A stretch of 64,000 nucleotides of DNA. Source: Chloroflexota bacterium. Its GTDB lineage: Bacteria > Chloroflexota > Anaerolineae > Caldilineales > Caldilineaceae. Below, piece after piece: positions 1 through 9,619 of this stretch (the stretch's first letter is position 1; each line of letters begins with the position of its first letter). The notes under the pieces were generated by a model that saw only the letters and a program-made list of their open reading frames with translations, ran no database searches and was not told where the DNA came from. The translations under genes were made by a program, and so were the position numbers. The DNA lies in contig BOKO01000003.1 of the NCBI GenBank assembly GCA_016861025.1, forward strand, positions 464,219-528,218. The letters run 5' to 3'.

Positions 1-333
1 GGAGATTTCCTTGCCGCGGATGTTGCGAATCTCCGCCCCGCTCGGTGGCAGCTCCGTCACATTGACAACGCGCACGCTGGCGTCGTTTTCAGGCAGGTTG
101 AGCAGCACGCGTCCGCCCGTCACCTTGCCCGGCGGGGACGGGATGATGCCCATGATCGCCTGCGCCGTCACCGACTTGCCCGAACCGCTCTCGCCGATCA
201 CGCCCAGCGTTTTGCCATGCTGAATCTGGAAGCTGACGCCTTCGAGCGCATGCACCGTCCCCTCATGCAGGTTGAACTGCACCTTCAAATCTTGCACATC
301 GACCAACACATTGTTCGTATTTTGCATAATCAT
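1..333 (-). CDS. Oligopeptide/oligosaccharide ABC transporter ATP-binding protein (OppD/DppD-like), partial
   Basis: The first 111 residues of a cytoplasmic ATPase energising an Opp/Dpp-type importer; the C-terminus lies beyond the window edge. A Walker A motif GESGSGKS is visible around residues 43-50, after the typical N-terminal strand and the HALEGVSF segment seen in this family. Translation can begin at the ATG at 333 or at a second ATG two codons later. It sits 35 bp downstream of the OppC-like permease on the same strand and is the fourth gene of the transporter operon. Signature and Walker B motifs are not in view, so the family call rests on the N-terminus and on context. Confidence 0.85.
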   Translation of the reverse strand, partial: MIMQNTNNVLVDVQDLKVQFNLHEGTVHALEGVSFQIQHGKTLGVIGESGSGKSVTAQAIMGIIPSPPGKVTGGRVLLNLPENDASVRVVNVTELPPSGAEIRNIRGKEIS

Positions 334-368
334 TCGCCCTGATGGGTTTCAACCGATGCGAGAAACGG

Positions 369-1568
369 TCACGCCGAATACGGGTCGGCGGCGTCGCGCA
401 GGCCGTCGCCGACGAAGTTGAAGAGCAGCACGGTGCCGATCACAAAGACCGCCGGAATCAGACGCCACGCCTGCTGCGCCACCGCCATGAGATCCTGCGC
501 GTCCTGCAACAGCACGCCCCAACTCACCGCAGGCGGCTGGATGCCAAGCCCCAGGAAGCTGAGTGCGGTCTCGCCGAGAATCGCAACCGGAATCGCCAGC
601 GTGATCGACACGATCAGATGGCTGGTGAAGCCTGGCATCAGATGACGAAAGATGATGCGCGCCTTGCTGGCGCCGGCCACCTGCGCCGCCAACGCGTAAT
701 CTTCTTCACGCAGCGCCAGCAACTTGCCGCGCACCACGCGCGCCAGCCCCGTCCAGCCCACCGCCGCCAGAATCAACGTGATCGCCAGGAACGTTTGCGT
801 CGATGACCAGGTGCGCGGCAATGCAGCCGAAAGCGCCATCCAGAAGGGGATCAACGGGATCGAGATGATCACATCGATCAAGCGCTGGATGATCTCGTCG
901 GTGGTGCCGCCAAAATAGCCGGAGATGCCGCCGATCGCTACACCGATCACAAAACTGATCAACACGCCGAGGATGCCGATCGAAAGCGAGATGCGCGATC
1001 CAAATATCGTGCGTGAAAAAATGTCGCGCCCAAGCTGATCGGTGCCAAAGAGCAAGATCGGCGGCGCGCCTTCGGCTGTGCCAAAAAGGTGAATGTTGGT
1101 CTGCCAGGAACCGAACATGGTGTACGGCTCCCCTTCCACAAAGAATAGAATCGGGTATGGGGTGCTGGCGTCCTCGGTGAAGACATATCTGAATGTCGCC
1201 TGATCCAGCGTTCGCTCCACGCGGTAAATAAAGGGGCGATGCAGCCTTCCTTCATGAAAAATGTGGATGCTGCTTGGCGGCGCCATTTGCATACCGGTCA
1301 TACGCGTGGTCGCGGAATAGGGGCTGACAAACTCTGCAAAGATCGCGCACAGATAGAGGACGACGAGCACAAACAGCGAAAACATCGCCAATCGATGACG
1401 CTGGAAGCGCCACATGATCAACTTCCACGGATTGGCGTAGTAGAAGCGCTCATCTGCAGCTTCCAGCCGCTCATCAATCGCACTAAGGCTGCGGTCTTCA
1501 AGTTCATCGAGCAAAGGGGCGCCGCCGGCAATGCTGCCTTCTGTGCGTTCGGAAATCTGTGTGCTCAT
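369..1568 (-). CDS. ABC transporter permease, OppC/DppC-like
   Basis: Inner-membrane permease of the Opp-type importer, 399 aa. A roughly 70-residue cytoplasmic N-terminus precedes TM1 (around residues 63-85); a long extracytoplasmic insert of about 110 residues follows; then comes GTDQLGRDIFSR, the hallmark of OppC proteins, and five further hydrophobic segments. The EAA-loop segment (AAQVAGASKARIIFRHLMP) that contacts the ATPase is present. The start codon overlaps the stop of the OppB-like gene by 4 bp (ATGA), so the two are translationally coupled. The long TM1-TM2 insert makes the protein about 100 residues longer than E. coli OppC. Substrate cannot be read from sequence; context suggests oligosaccharide or glycoside. 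Confidence 0.92.
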   Translation of the reverse strand: MSTQISERTEGSIAGGAPLLDELEDRSLSAIDERLEAADERFYYANPWKLIMWRFQRHRLAMFSLFVLVVLYLCAIFAEFVSPYSATTRMTGMQMAPPSSIHIFHEGRLHRPFIYRVERTLDQATFRYVFTEDASTPYPILFFVEGEPYTMFGSWQTNIHLFGTAEGAPPILLFGTDQLGRDIFSRTIFGSRISLSIGILGVLISFVIGVAIGGISGYFGGTTDEIIQRLIDVIISIPLIPFWMALSAALPRTWSSTQTFLAITLILAAVGWTGLARVVRGKLLALREEDYALAAQVAGASKARIIFRHLMPGFTSHLIVSITLAIPVAILGETALSFLGLGIQPPAVSWGVLLQDAQDLMAVAQQAWRLIPAVFVIGTVLLFNFVGDGLRDAADPYSA

Positions 1569-2563
1569 TTGCTGAGACCTCCATAGCGGATGCGCGGATC
1601 CGCCCAGGCCAGGTAAATATCGGAGATCAAACTGCCAATAATCGTCAACGCGCTCAGAATGAGCACGATGCTGCCGGTCAAATACATGTCTTGCGCCAAC
1701 GTAGCTCGCAAGAGCAGCGGGCCAATCGACGGCACACTCAACACAATCGAGATGAGCACCTCGCCCGCAAAAATAGCGGGCAGCAGCCAGCCGATCGTGC
1801 TGAAGACCGGGTTTAGCGCCAACCGCACCGGATATTTGAAAAGAAGCCGTATTTCCGACACGCCCTTTGCTCGCGCCGTGACAACATATTGTTTTTTCAA
1901 TTCGTCGAGCAGGTTGCCGCGCAGCACGCGGATTGTGGAGCCGGCGCTTGCCATGCCAATAATAACCAGCGGCAAGATCATGTGTTTGAGCATATCGATG
2001 GCTTTGGCGAGACTCCAGGGTTTGTCCAGAAACTCTTTTGAGTAGAGCCCCAGGGCTGAAAAACCCAAATATTGGTTTGCCGCCCAGGCAAGGATCATCG
2101 CCAACAAAAAGCCCGGCGTCGCCAACCCGATAAACCCGATAAAGGTCGCCAAATAATCAACCAATGAATATTGGTGCGTGGCGGAATAGATGCCGATTGG
2201 GATGGCGATCAACCACGAGAAGACCAACGCCATCAACGAGATTGCCAGCGTGATCGGCAACCGTTCTGCGATCACTTCGCTCACCGGTTTTCCCCACTGA
2301 AACGACCAGCCAAAATCACCGCGCGTCACGATGCCGGACACCCATTTGAAGTAGCGCATATAAGCAGGCTGATCAAACCCGTACATTGTGATCAGACGTT
2401 GCGCTTCCTGATCGGACAATTCAATGCCTGACGTGCGCAACTGCGTAATGTATGTCGAGACCCAATCGCCCGGCGGCAGTTCAATCACGAAGAACGCAAT
2501 GAACGACACCAGGAACAGAATCGGGATCAGCATCACCAGACGGCGGATAATATAGACAAGCAC
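1565..2563 (-). CDS. ABC transporter permease, OppB/DppB-like
   Basis: Inner-membrane permease, 332 aa, with six predicted membrane spans starting at residue 7 (IRRLVMLIPILFLVSFIAFF), the usual start of OppB proteins. The binding-protein-dependent permease domain covers about residues 95-325, and the EAA-type loop VVTARAKGVSEIRLLFKYP is present. It pairs with the overlapping OppC-like gene to form the heterodimeric channel. It lies 204 bp downstream of the substrate-binding protein gene, a gap filled by two strong hairpins that probably set the expression ratio between binding protein and permeases. Confidence 0.93.
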   Translation of the reverse strand: MLVYIIRRLVMLIPILFLVSFIAFFVIELPPGDWVSTYITQLRTSGIELSDQEAQRLITMYGFDQPAYMRYFKWVSGIVTRGDFGWSFQWGKPVSEVIAERLPITLAISLMALVFSWLIAIPIGIYSATHQYSLVDYLATFIGFIGLATPGFLLAMILAWAANQYLGFSALGLYSKEFLDKPWSLAKAIDMLKHMILPLVIIGMASAGSTIRVLRGNLLDELKKQYVVTARAKGVSEIRLLFKYPVRLALNPVFSTIGWLLPAIFAGEVLISIVLSVPSIGPLLLRATLAQDMYLTGSIVLILSALTIIGSLISDIYLAWADPRIRYGGLSK

Positions 2564-2613
2564 GTATGGCTACCTCCTGGAAGTCAACAAATCCACCCTT
2601 TATAAATCGGAGA

Positions 2614-2752
2614 GCAGAACATGGTGGACATAAACCACCGGTCATTGCAAGCCGGCGTGTTCACCATGTCCTGCTGAAACATCATCACAAGATCACGTCA
2701 AGACTATGTCATGCGAGCTGGCTGACTAGAATACATCCTTTTCAGCCAGCTC
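2614..2752 (-). promoter_or_regulatory. Two intercistronic hairpins between binding-protein and permease genes
   Basis: Two inverted repeats fill the 204-bp gap. One pairs 2619-2630 (ACATGGTGGACA) with 2658-2669 (TGTTCACCATGT), extended by GCAG/CTGC outside. The other pairs GAGCTGGCTGA (2715-2725) perfectly with 2742-2752. Neither is followed by a T tract on the minus strand, so they look more like mRNA-stabilising or attenuating elements than full terminators. Such structures are common after binding-protein genes, which must be expressed in excess. Confidence 0.6.
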
Positions 2753-2767
2753 TTACGATCTGCTTGA

Positions 2768-4732
2768 CTACTGCTCAAACCACAATTGCTCACCTGCAAA
2801 GTTCGACGCAATTGCATAGCCAGCGGTCGCCACATTGCGCAGATTCTTCGCCGCAATCATCGGATACTTCACCTGTTCGACGATTGTGATCATTGGCAGA
2901 TTGGCGCGCGACCAGGCAAAAGTCTCTTCCTTGAGCCGATTGAACTCATCCGAGCCGGAGACCGCGCTCCAGCGCGCAGCATCCAATGCGTACATATCCA
3001 TGACCCACTGCGGCGGCTCCTCACCCTGGGCGCCGCCAGTGTTGTACCAGAGCTGCCAAGCGCGACCAACGCGGTTCATAGCATTGCCGCTGTAGTCGCT
3101 ATCCCATCCCTGGTCATGACCCCAGAACATCGTCGCCATGATCTCGTTGGCGTCAATTCTTTGTCCCCAAAGGGTCGGGTCGATCTGTTTCACCTGCACG
3201 TCAATTCCTATATCCTTCAAATGCTCCGAAACCAGTTCCGCCACAGGCGCCAGGTCAGGAGCGTGTGCGCCGTGCTCGAGGAGAATTGAGAAGGGCTGGC
3301 CGTCGACCATGCGCATCCCGTTGGCGCCGCGTTCGGTCAGACCCATTTCGTCCAACAATGCGTTCGCCCTGGCGACATCATATTGCGAGAATTCCTCGCC
3401 AACGCTGACCAGCGGTTTGCTTGCAAAGCCGTAGTAGACGCTCTCGATGATCTCGTCGCGGTCAATGGCAAGGCTCAACGCCTGGCGGAAACGAATATCC
3501 TGCGCCAACTTGCGCCAGGTTTCGTCGGGGAAGGTCTGGTTGAGATAGAGGATGCTGGAGTCGACATGCATGTCGGTCAGCACTGTGCGGAAGCCGCCGC
3601 GTTCCTCATTTTCCTTATAGAGCGGCACTTTGACCAATGCCGTGCTCTCGCGCAGGAAGTCGACATCGCCAGCCAGTACGCGCTGGTTGACCATCTCGAC
3701 ATCTTCCACCTGCACAGAAACAATGCGGTCGATGTACGGAAGCTGCTTGCCCTCAGTGTCAACCTTCCAATAGTACGGGTTGCGGTCAAAGACCTTAACG
3801 CCAGTCGTCTCGGACGGCACCGAAATCCATGGGTTCAGAGTTGGGAACCCGATACAGCGGTCGGCGGTCACATGCCAGTTCTCACACCGTTTCTGGCTGG
3901 TGAACAGCGTCCACCACTCATCAGTGAGGTTGTTCTTTGCCAGTTCCTCCGCCATTTCTTCGATCGGTGTGAAGTCCGGATGCCATTTCTTCAACACATG
4001 GCTGGGATTGACCAGCACCGTATACCCATTCCAGCCTTCGATGGTAATATTGCGTAAGAACCCACCGTACGGCTTGGTTGCGGTAAGCTTGAAGGTGTAG
4101 TCGTCAAGAATCTCAAGCGTCATCGGGTCGCCGCCCGGATCATAGCCGGTGCGGAAGCGCGCCGGCACACCGCCAGGGAACAGTTTGTCGTTCCCGTAAA
4201 TGTTCTCCCAGGTGAAACGCACATCCTCGGTCGTCACCGGTGTGCCATCCGACCACTTCAGCCCTTCGCGCATCTTGAAGGTGAAGACCGTGTTGTCGTC
4301 ACTCACCTCAAAGCTCTCCAACACGTTGCCGCGGATGCCCTGCACGCTCAGATCGGGCGCCGACAGCAGCGGCTCGTTGAGCATGACGAAGACATCCGGC
4401 GCCCAGTCTGCGACGCTGTGTGCGGTGTTGAGCGTGCCACCGTACTGACCCGGCGCCCAATCCGGCACATTTTCTTCGCTAAGCAGCACGCCTGGCCCCA
4501 CCACAAACGGCACTTTGGGCAGGCGCTCTTCCAAGGGCGGCAGCGTGCCAGCAGCCACCGCAGCCGCCAGCGATGGCGCTTCCTTGGCGACCTCGCCCGA
4601 CGGCGCCGCCGCAGCTGGCGCTTCAGCAGCAGGCGGCTGCGCAGCCGGCGCCTCGGCAGCGGGCGCACCGCCACAAGCAGCAAGCAGCAAGACCAGAATG
4701 ACAAGCAGACTCGCAAACTTGACCTTTCCCAT
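2768..4732 (-). CDS. Extracellular solute-binding protein family 5 (OppA/DppA-like lipoprotein)
   Basis: Substrate receptor of the adjacent OppBCD-type importer, 654 aa. The N-terminus is a lipoprotein signal (MGKVKFASLLVILVLLLAAC) with Cys about residue 20 as the lipid anchor, then an Ala/Pro/Glu-rich linker of some 40 residues. The family-5 fold follows: FTFKMREGLKWSDGTPVT, and LSLAIDRDEII near residue 420. The start is supported by the position of the signal peptide and an upstream GGAG. Family members bind peptides, nickel or oligosaccharides; next to a glycoside hydrolase and rhamnose mutarotase, an oligosaccharide is the likelier ligand (inference). Confidence 0.93.
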   Translation of the reverse strand: MGKVKFASLLVILVLLLAACGGAPAAEAPAAQPPAAEAPAAAAPSGEVAKEAPSLAAAVAAGTLPPLEERLPKVPFVVGPGVLLSEENVPDWAPGQYGGTLNTAHSVADWAPDVFVMLNEPLLSAPDLSVQGIRGNVLESFEVSDDNTVFTFKMREGLKWSDGTPVTTEDVRFTWENIYGNDKLFPGGVPARFRTGYDPGGDPMTLEILDDYTFKLTATKPYGGFLRNITIEGWNGYTVLVNPSHVLKKWHPDFTPIEEMAEELAKNNLTDEWWTLFTSQKRCENWHVTADRCIGFPTLNPWISVPSETTGVKVFDRNPYYWKVDTEGKQLPYIDRIVSVQVEDVEMVNQRVLAGDVDFLRESTALVKVPLYKENEERGGFRTVLTDMHVDSSILYLNQTFPDETWRKLAQDIRFRQALSLAIDRDEIIESVYYGFASKPLVSVGEEFSQYDVARANALLDEMGLTERGANGMRMVDGQPFSILLEHGAHAPDLAPVAELVSEHLKDIGIDVQVKQIDPTLWGQRIDANEIMATMFWGHDQGWDSDYSGNAMNRVGRAWQLWYNTGGAQGEEPPQWVMDMYALDAARWSAVSGSDEFNRLKEETFAWSRANLPMITIVEQVKYPMIAAKNLRNVATAGYAIASNFAGEQLWFEQ

Positions 4733-5046
4733 AGGACTCCTCTCCTTGTTTAGAAACGCATGAATGGATATGGAAAACAGCGTTCTTTTGCTGTAAACCG
4801 GGTGTAGCTAACCACAGGAACAGCCAGATACACTGTGACCAACGCGTACACACCGACAACGAGACGCGGCTCAGGTTGAGCCGAATCGCATTGTCAAGCG
4901 CTCCATGGGGATTGCGGTCGAATCACAAAACCTCGCCGCCAGAACGCCACGGCCTATGCAGAAGGCGAAAAACAGAAAACCAAGTCAACTATTATGTTTT
5001 GCTTGCGAACCAACATTGATTACTTTCGATCTGGGAAACTGTAAAC

Positions 5047-5075
5047 AATTTAACACACTTTGCAGGCCGTGTCAA
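5047..5075 (-). promoter_or_regulatory. Promoter of the Opp-type transporter operon
   Basis: Reading the minus strand, TTGACA (5070-5075) and TAAATT (5047-5052) are separated by 17 bp, a good sigma-70-type promoter about 315 bp upstream of the binding-protein start. It lies in the 430-bp gap 4733-5162, which otherwise holds AT-rich sequence and no convincing gene. The long leader of roughly 300 nt may be regulatory, but I recognise no riboswitch in it. Confidence 0.55.
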
Positions 5076-5162
5076 TCTATGTTTCAGGCATTTTCAAACG
5101 CAAATCTCGAAATCAAAGCGCACCTTTTCCGGGGCCAAACGCCCACAACGATGGTGGATGCG

Positions 5163-8100
5163 CTATTGCTGCAAGAGCGCAACCGGCCCGATTAGCCCGG
5201 AATCGCACTGACCAGGAAATATGTAGAATGTCGGACTTTGTGTGTTCAGATACGGCGCCAGCGTGTTCAAGACCAGCACTTCGACCTGATTCTCGCCGCC
5301 CTGCAAAAGCGCCGTCACATCGAAACGATAGGGCGACAGCACGCGCACGCCTGCCGATCGCCCGTTGACCCACACCTCCGCCGTGCCGCGCACTCGCCCC
5401 AGCTCAAGCCAAAGCCTGCCTTGCAGCGGCGAATCAAGTTGTATGTGCGTTCGATAACGCAACCCGCCGGAATAATTTTCCAACCCATGATTCGCCCACA
5501 GCCCCAACCTTATATGTCCTTCGCCCGTCTGATAGCTGACCGGGCCGCGCAGCAGGCGCCCGCCGCTGCAGCCGCGCGCCGGCTCGACGCGCATCACGGC
5601 AGTGCGTGCAGACGTTGGCGCGTCGCCCAAATAAACAACGCTTTGCCCTGATATGTCATGCTCAACGCCGTCGATCCAGATGCGCGCACGCCCGGCGATC
5701 GGAATATCCATTTTCTGTGCACCGGGCGGCACTTTCCAGCACAACCACTCGACGCGCGTCGAGCCGCCAAAGGGATCAGCTTCAACCGCAACAACCGTTT
5801 CGTCTGCCGGTTTATCCTCCAGCCACGCAGCTTGCGGCAGTGGGTGCGGACGCCGCCACAAATGCGAGAATGCCGGATCCATGTCGACAAAAATGGAATT
5901 GACGAAGTCATACATCATGTCCGCCCACTGCCGGCGACGCAGCTGCACAGGCACTGCTGGCGCGCCATCACGGCTCACCTGCCAACCGGGCCCGCTGCTC
6001 CAGGTGAAACGCTGACCATCGACGCTGACCGCAACCCCATCCGCCAGCACCGCCGCCTTGCGCCCGACATCCTGCGTCTCCAGTTCAATGCGATTACGCC
6101 CTTGCCGGAAGTTGGACACAGGATATGGCTGAACGCGCGCCGGGCTGTGATAGGGATCAAAGCCGCCCTGTCGCCCGATTTCGACGCCGTTGACCGACAC
6201 GCGACAAGGAGCATCCGCGCCAACCTGCAGCGTGGCGTGTGCAGGCGTAAACGGCATGTCGATGTCGCAGAAGAAGGTGATGCGCGAATGCAGCGCCGGT
6301 TCGTCAGGCGTGGTCATCCATTCCGGACGTGCATAGCGCTCCGGCGCACGCACCAACGCCCACGACGCCCGCAGATTCAGGTTCTGTTCTGCAGTGAGAC
6401 GAAATTCGATAATGTTGAGACCTGCCTTAAGCCGCACTGGCGCCAACCACAGATAACCGGGCGTCGCGCCGACCACCTCGACGCCGTTGATCCAGAGCTG
6501 CTTTGCCGCCGGTGCGCCGAGCGCCAGCGTCAACGCCGCCGCATCCTCCATCCAGACGCCGGTGCGGAACTGCACAGTCTGCCCCGTCAACACGCGCCCA
6601 AACACCAGGAACTCTTCAGGGACATGTCCCTTCGGTCCCAGCGTCGGCAAATGGATCGGGTCGCGCAGCACCCCGCGTGACGAGGAATAGACAACCGGCT
6701 GCCAGCCATCGGTTTGAAGCGCACCGCCCTCAGCGATCGGCGGCGGCAACGGTGCGGGCGCGTCCTCGGCCGGCAGCGGGCCTGTCCACCACCCCTGCGG
6801 GCCGAAGGTGGCCGTCACCTCTTGTGCATCCGACCACGCGCCGGATTGCCAGCCTTCTGCCAAACCATCCTGTCCGGTCGCTTCGATGCGGTGTTGGAAG
6901 CGCCAGGTCTGCACCGGCGGCGCGCCAGGATGCGCCGGTCGCGCCAGATCGCCGTAGCGGTTGTCGATGGTCGGTTCGAGCGTGATCGACCACTCGCCGC
7001 TCAACTCACCCACAACCGACGCTTCACCGCTTGAAGATGACTGGACGGCTGCGGCTGTTTCCTGTTCAGGCCAGACTAACAATGCAGCCGGTCCTGTGTC
7101 GAACGGAATCTCAACGATGACGCCGTCAGCGGTTTCCTCGGTGGGCAGCGTGCGTCGCGTTCCGTCAAAAGCATCCCAGAACTCCGGCGCGCCATGCACC
7201 CCACGCACCGCCACGCGCATCCCGCGCTGATAGCCGCCCGGATCAAAGGTGTACGCCACATCCAGCCAGGATCGATTCGGCTCCTGACGCGTGGCATAGG
7301 GCGCCGCCGCCGGAACAAAGAGGACATCGCGCCCATCAACGCGGCGGTGCAGCGTCGGTGTAGGCGCATCGACAACGTGGGGCAGTTCCTCCAGCGCGGC
7401 AGGCAACGCCTCGACATCCTCAAGATGCTGCGCCCGCCCATCGGCGAACAATTGCCGGAGCCGACGCACGGCATCGCCTTCAGAACCGACGGCAAGCCGC
7501 GGCAGCGCACCGACGGCGATCAGCTGGCCGCCGCCATCCACGAACTCAACCAGCTTTTCGGCTGTCGCCGCCTCGAGCACGCTGCCGCCGAGTACGATCA
7601 GGACGCGATAGCGTTCGGCGCCGATGACCAGCGCGCCGTGCTCGACTGCGCCGCGCTGAAGCGACGAGTCGTCGAGCACATCGTAATCGCGGCGGTCGCG
7701 GTCGAGCACGCCCGGTTGCATATTTTGCCAGAACATGCTGCCGACCAGCTTCTCGTAGGCATCGTGCGCCGCCTGCGCGTCGGGCAACACGATGCCCTTG
7801 GGGTCAGCCAGCAGCCCTGCCTGGATGGTGGTGGTGGGGAAGAGCACACCAATGTCGCAGACGTGATGTCCCTGGCTCAACACATAGCACAGCCTGCTAA
7901 CGGCGTTGGCGAAGTGCGCGTAATGGCGCCAATAGGGTTGCCGCCAACAGGTCGAGGGCGGCGCCCACTCCCACCAGCCGCCGCGCGTGCTGTAGTAGAC
8001 AGCGTGCGGGTCGTAGAGCGTGGCCCCGGCGCGCAACCAGGGCAGCAGCCAGTCGAAGGTCTCCTCCAGCGTGCCGCCCCACCCGCTGCTGTGGAAGGAC

Positions 8101-9191
8101 TCGATCCAGACGCGCGGGCGATCATAAAGATGGGCAAGCGAGCTGTGGATTTTCGCCTCGCCATGATGGTCGCTGCCGGGCGCGGTGAACCAACGGTGCG
8201 TGCGCAGATAGTCGGCGTAGTAACCCACCGCAGCAATCGGGTGGCCGGCGCGCGCCGGCCCTTGCTGGTCGAAACCACACAGCAAGTGATGACGTTCGTG
8301 CCAGTTGAACAGCGGCTTGAAGAATGCCTCCTCCGCCAATGTGGCGCGCACGCTGTGAAAGTCGCAGCGCAGCCGGTCAGCATTGTCGCCACGGCCGTCC
8401 CAAAGTTCCACCAGGCGCGGTAGCAGGTCATAGCCCATCTGCGCGCGGAAGGCTTCAGCAAAGCCCTCGCCCCACGAAGCCAATGACGGCAACTCGTCCT
8501 GAAACGAGCCGACGATCACATCGCCAAACAGATGAGCGGCGCGGCGTTCGAACTCACCATGCACCATGTCGAGCAGACGCGCGCAGCCCTCAACGCTGAA
8601 ATAGTCGAAGCCGCGGCGAACAGCATAGACAAGCCGCACGCGCTGGCGGTGGCCGCCCGGCGCTGTCACCCGACCGTCGCGAATTTCCAAAGGTTGCGGT
8701 GCGCCGACCGGCTCTCCGTTGTCGTCTAGCCGCGTTACGGCAGCGGCCAGCGGCGTGCCTTCGGGCGGACAGACCAATTCAACCGGTTCGTCACCTTCAT
8801 AGACAATGCTGTCGAGCCACTGCCCGGCAAAGCGGCTGTTTTCGCGCACCACCTGGCCCTGGAAATTGGCGCCCGAAAAGCCGATCTGATCATAAAACCA
8901 GATCGATACGCCCAGTTCACGCGCATCTTCGCACATGCCCAGGAAAAGTTCCCACCATTCCTCGGACAAAAAGGGCGGATCGTCCGGGTCGGAGCCATAA
9001 AGCGGGCTAGTCGGCGCCAGGTTGAGCACGATCAGGTTGTAGACGCCGCCCTCGGCAAAGCGTTCAAGCTGCCAGCGCAGCCGCGAGCGCTCGATCTTTT
9101 CGCCGCTCCACCACCAGATCGGAACCGGCGAATATGCCTTCGGCGGGGACGCAAAGTTGTCAAACAGAGTATCAGCAACCATGTCAAGCAT
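5163..9191 (-). CDS. Large glycoside hydrolase, GH106-like (putative alpha-L-rhamnosidase)
   Basis: A 1342-residue protein without an obvious signal peptide, so probably cytoplasmic. The N-terminus (FASPPKAYSPVPIWWWSGE, then RLRWQLERFAEGGVYNLIVL) matches the start of GH106-type alpha-L-rhamnosidases, where a TIM-barrel region is followed by beta-sandwich domains. Near the C-terminus a GH2-like sugar-binding jelly roll is visible (RGTAEVWVNGRSAGVR, then FDVTALLQGGENQVEVLV). The gene lies 81 bp after rhaM and shares its operon, which supports cleavage of rhamnosides. The start at 9191 is weakly supported (GAAAG upstream); an ATG three codons later is an alternative. I did not verify catalytic glutamates, and another GH2-clan activity remains possible. 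Confidence 0.72.
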   Translation of the reverse strand: MLDMVADTLFDNFASPPKAYSPVPIWWWSGEKIERSRLRWQLERFAEGGVYNLIVLNLAPTSPLYGSDPDDPPFLSEEWWELFLGMCEDARELGVSIWFYDQIGFSGANFQGQVVRENSRFAGQWLDSIVYEGDEPVELVCPPEGTPLAAAVTRLDDNGEPVGAPQPLEIRDGRVTAPGGHRQRVRLVYAVRRGFDYFSVEGCARLLDMVHGEFERRAAHLFGDVIVGSFQDELPSLASWGEGFAEAFRAQMGYDLLPRLVELWDGRGDNADRLRCDFHSVRATLAEEAFFKPLFNWHERHHLLCGFDQQGPARAGHPIAAVGYYADYLRTHRWFTAPGSDHHGEAKIHSSLAHLYDRPRVWIESFHSSGWGGTLEETFDWLLPWLRAGATLYDPHAVYYSTRGGWWEWAPPSTCWRQPYWRHYAHFANAVSRLCYVLSQGHHVCDIGVLFPTTTIQAGLLADPKGIVLPDAQAAHDAYEKLVGSMFWQNMQPGVLDRDRRDYDVLDDSSLQRGAVEHGALVIGAERYRVLIVLGGSVLEAATAEKLVEFVDGGGQLIAVGALPRLAVGSEGDAVRRLRQLFADGRAQHLEDVEALPAALEELPHVVDAPTPTLHRRVDGRDVLFVPAAAPYATRQEPNRSWLDVAYTFDPGGYQRGMRVAVRGVHGAPEFWDAFDGTRRTLPTEETADGVIVEIPFDTGPAALLVWPEQETAAAVQSSSSGEASVVGELSGEWSITLEPTIDNRYGDLARPAHPGAPPVQTWRFQHRIEATGQDGLAEGWQSGAWSDAQEVTATFGPQGWWTGPLPAEDAPAPLPPPIAEGGALQTDGWQPVVYSSSRGVLRDPIHLPTLGPKGHVPEEFLVFGRVLTGQTVQFRTGVWMEDAAALTLALGAPAAKQLWINGVEVVGATPGYLWLAPVRLKAGLNIIEFRLTAEQNLNLRASWALVRAPERYARPEWMTTPDEPALHSRITFFCDIDMPFTPAHATLQVGADAPCRVSVNGVEIGRQGGFDPYHSPARVQPYPVSNFRQGRNRIELETQDVGRKAAVLADGVAVSVDGQRFTWSSGPGWQVSRDGAPAVPVQLRRRQWADMMYDFVNSIFVDMDPAFSHLWRRPHPLPQAAWLEDKPADETVVAVEADPFGGSTRVEWLCWKVPPGAQKMDIPIAGRARIWIDGVEHDISGQSVVYLGDAPTSARTAVMRVEPARGCSGGRLLRGPVSYQTGEGHIRLGLWANHGLENYSGGLRYRTHIQLDSPLQGRLWLELGRVRGTAEVWVNGRSAGVRVLSPYRFDVTALLQGGENQVEVLVLNTLAPYLNTQSPTFYIFPGQCDSGLIGPVALLQQ

Positions 9192-9272
9192 CTTTCAGTA
9201 GATGAGTTTTCCTGACTCACGCAGGCAAATCTAGCAGATAAAGTCGCGGGAACGCGTCGCCCCTCGCCCGGA

Positions 9273-9596
9273 TCAGTCCAGATGAAACACTTCTTCCAAC
9301 TCCACCAGCATCTGATCCGGCCGCGCGTTGTCCGGCGACTCAAAATACGGCGCCATGAACTCCTGCCAGCGCGTGTTAACCTCGGTCTCCGCCATCTTTG
9401 CCGCAGCGGTCGCCAGATCGTGCGGCGTCTCGAAGTAGCCAAAGAGCAAGCCATCCTCACGCATGAAGAGGGAATAGTTGTGCCAGCCCGTCGCTCGCAG
9501 CGCCTCTAGCATGTCGGGCCAGACATGGCGATGGTGTTCTTTGTATTCCTCGATCTTGTCCTGCTTTACTTTGAGTACAAAGCCAACCCGTTTCAT
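9273..9596 (-). CDS. rhaM: L-rhamnose mutarotase
   Basis: Interconverts alpha and beta anomers of L-rhamnose in the cytoplasm. The 107-residue length is that of the family (about 104). Diagnostic segments are visible: MKRVGFVLKVKQDKIEEYK, HRHVWPDMLEALRATGWHNYS, LFGYFETP, and FHLD at the end. A GAGAGG ribosome site precedes the ATG. It is cotranscribed with the isomerase (23 bp upstream) and the GH106-like enzyme downstream, and it is the strongest single hint that the island handles rhamnose. Confidence 0.93.
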   Translation of the reverse strand: MKRVGFVLKVKQDKIEEYKEHHRHVWPDMLEALRATGWHNYSLFMREDGLLFGYFETPHDLATAAAKMAETEVNTRWQEFMAPYFESPDNARPDQMLVELEEVFHLD

Positions 9597-9619
9597 AGGG
9601 ATTCCTCTCTGTTGACGAC

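Noticed and set aside
7194..8423. A 409-residue plus-strand open frame inside the GH106-like gene
   Set aside because: Composition and lack of motifs mark it as antisense shadow of the glycoside hydrolase.
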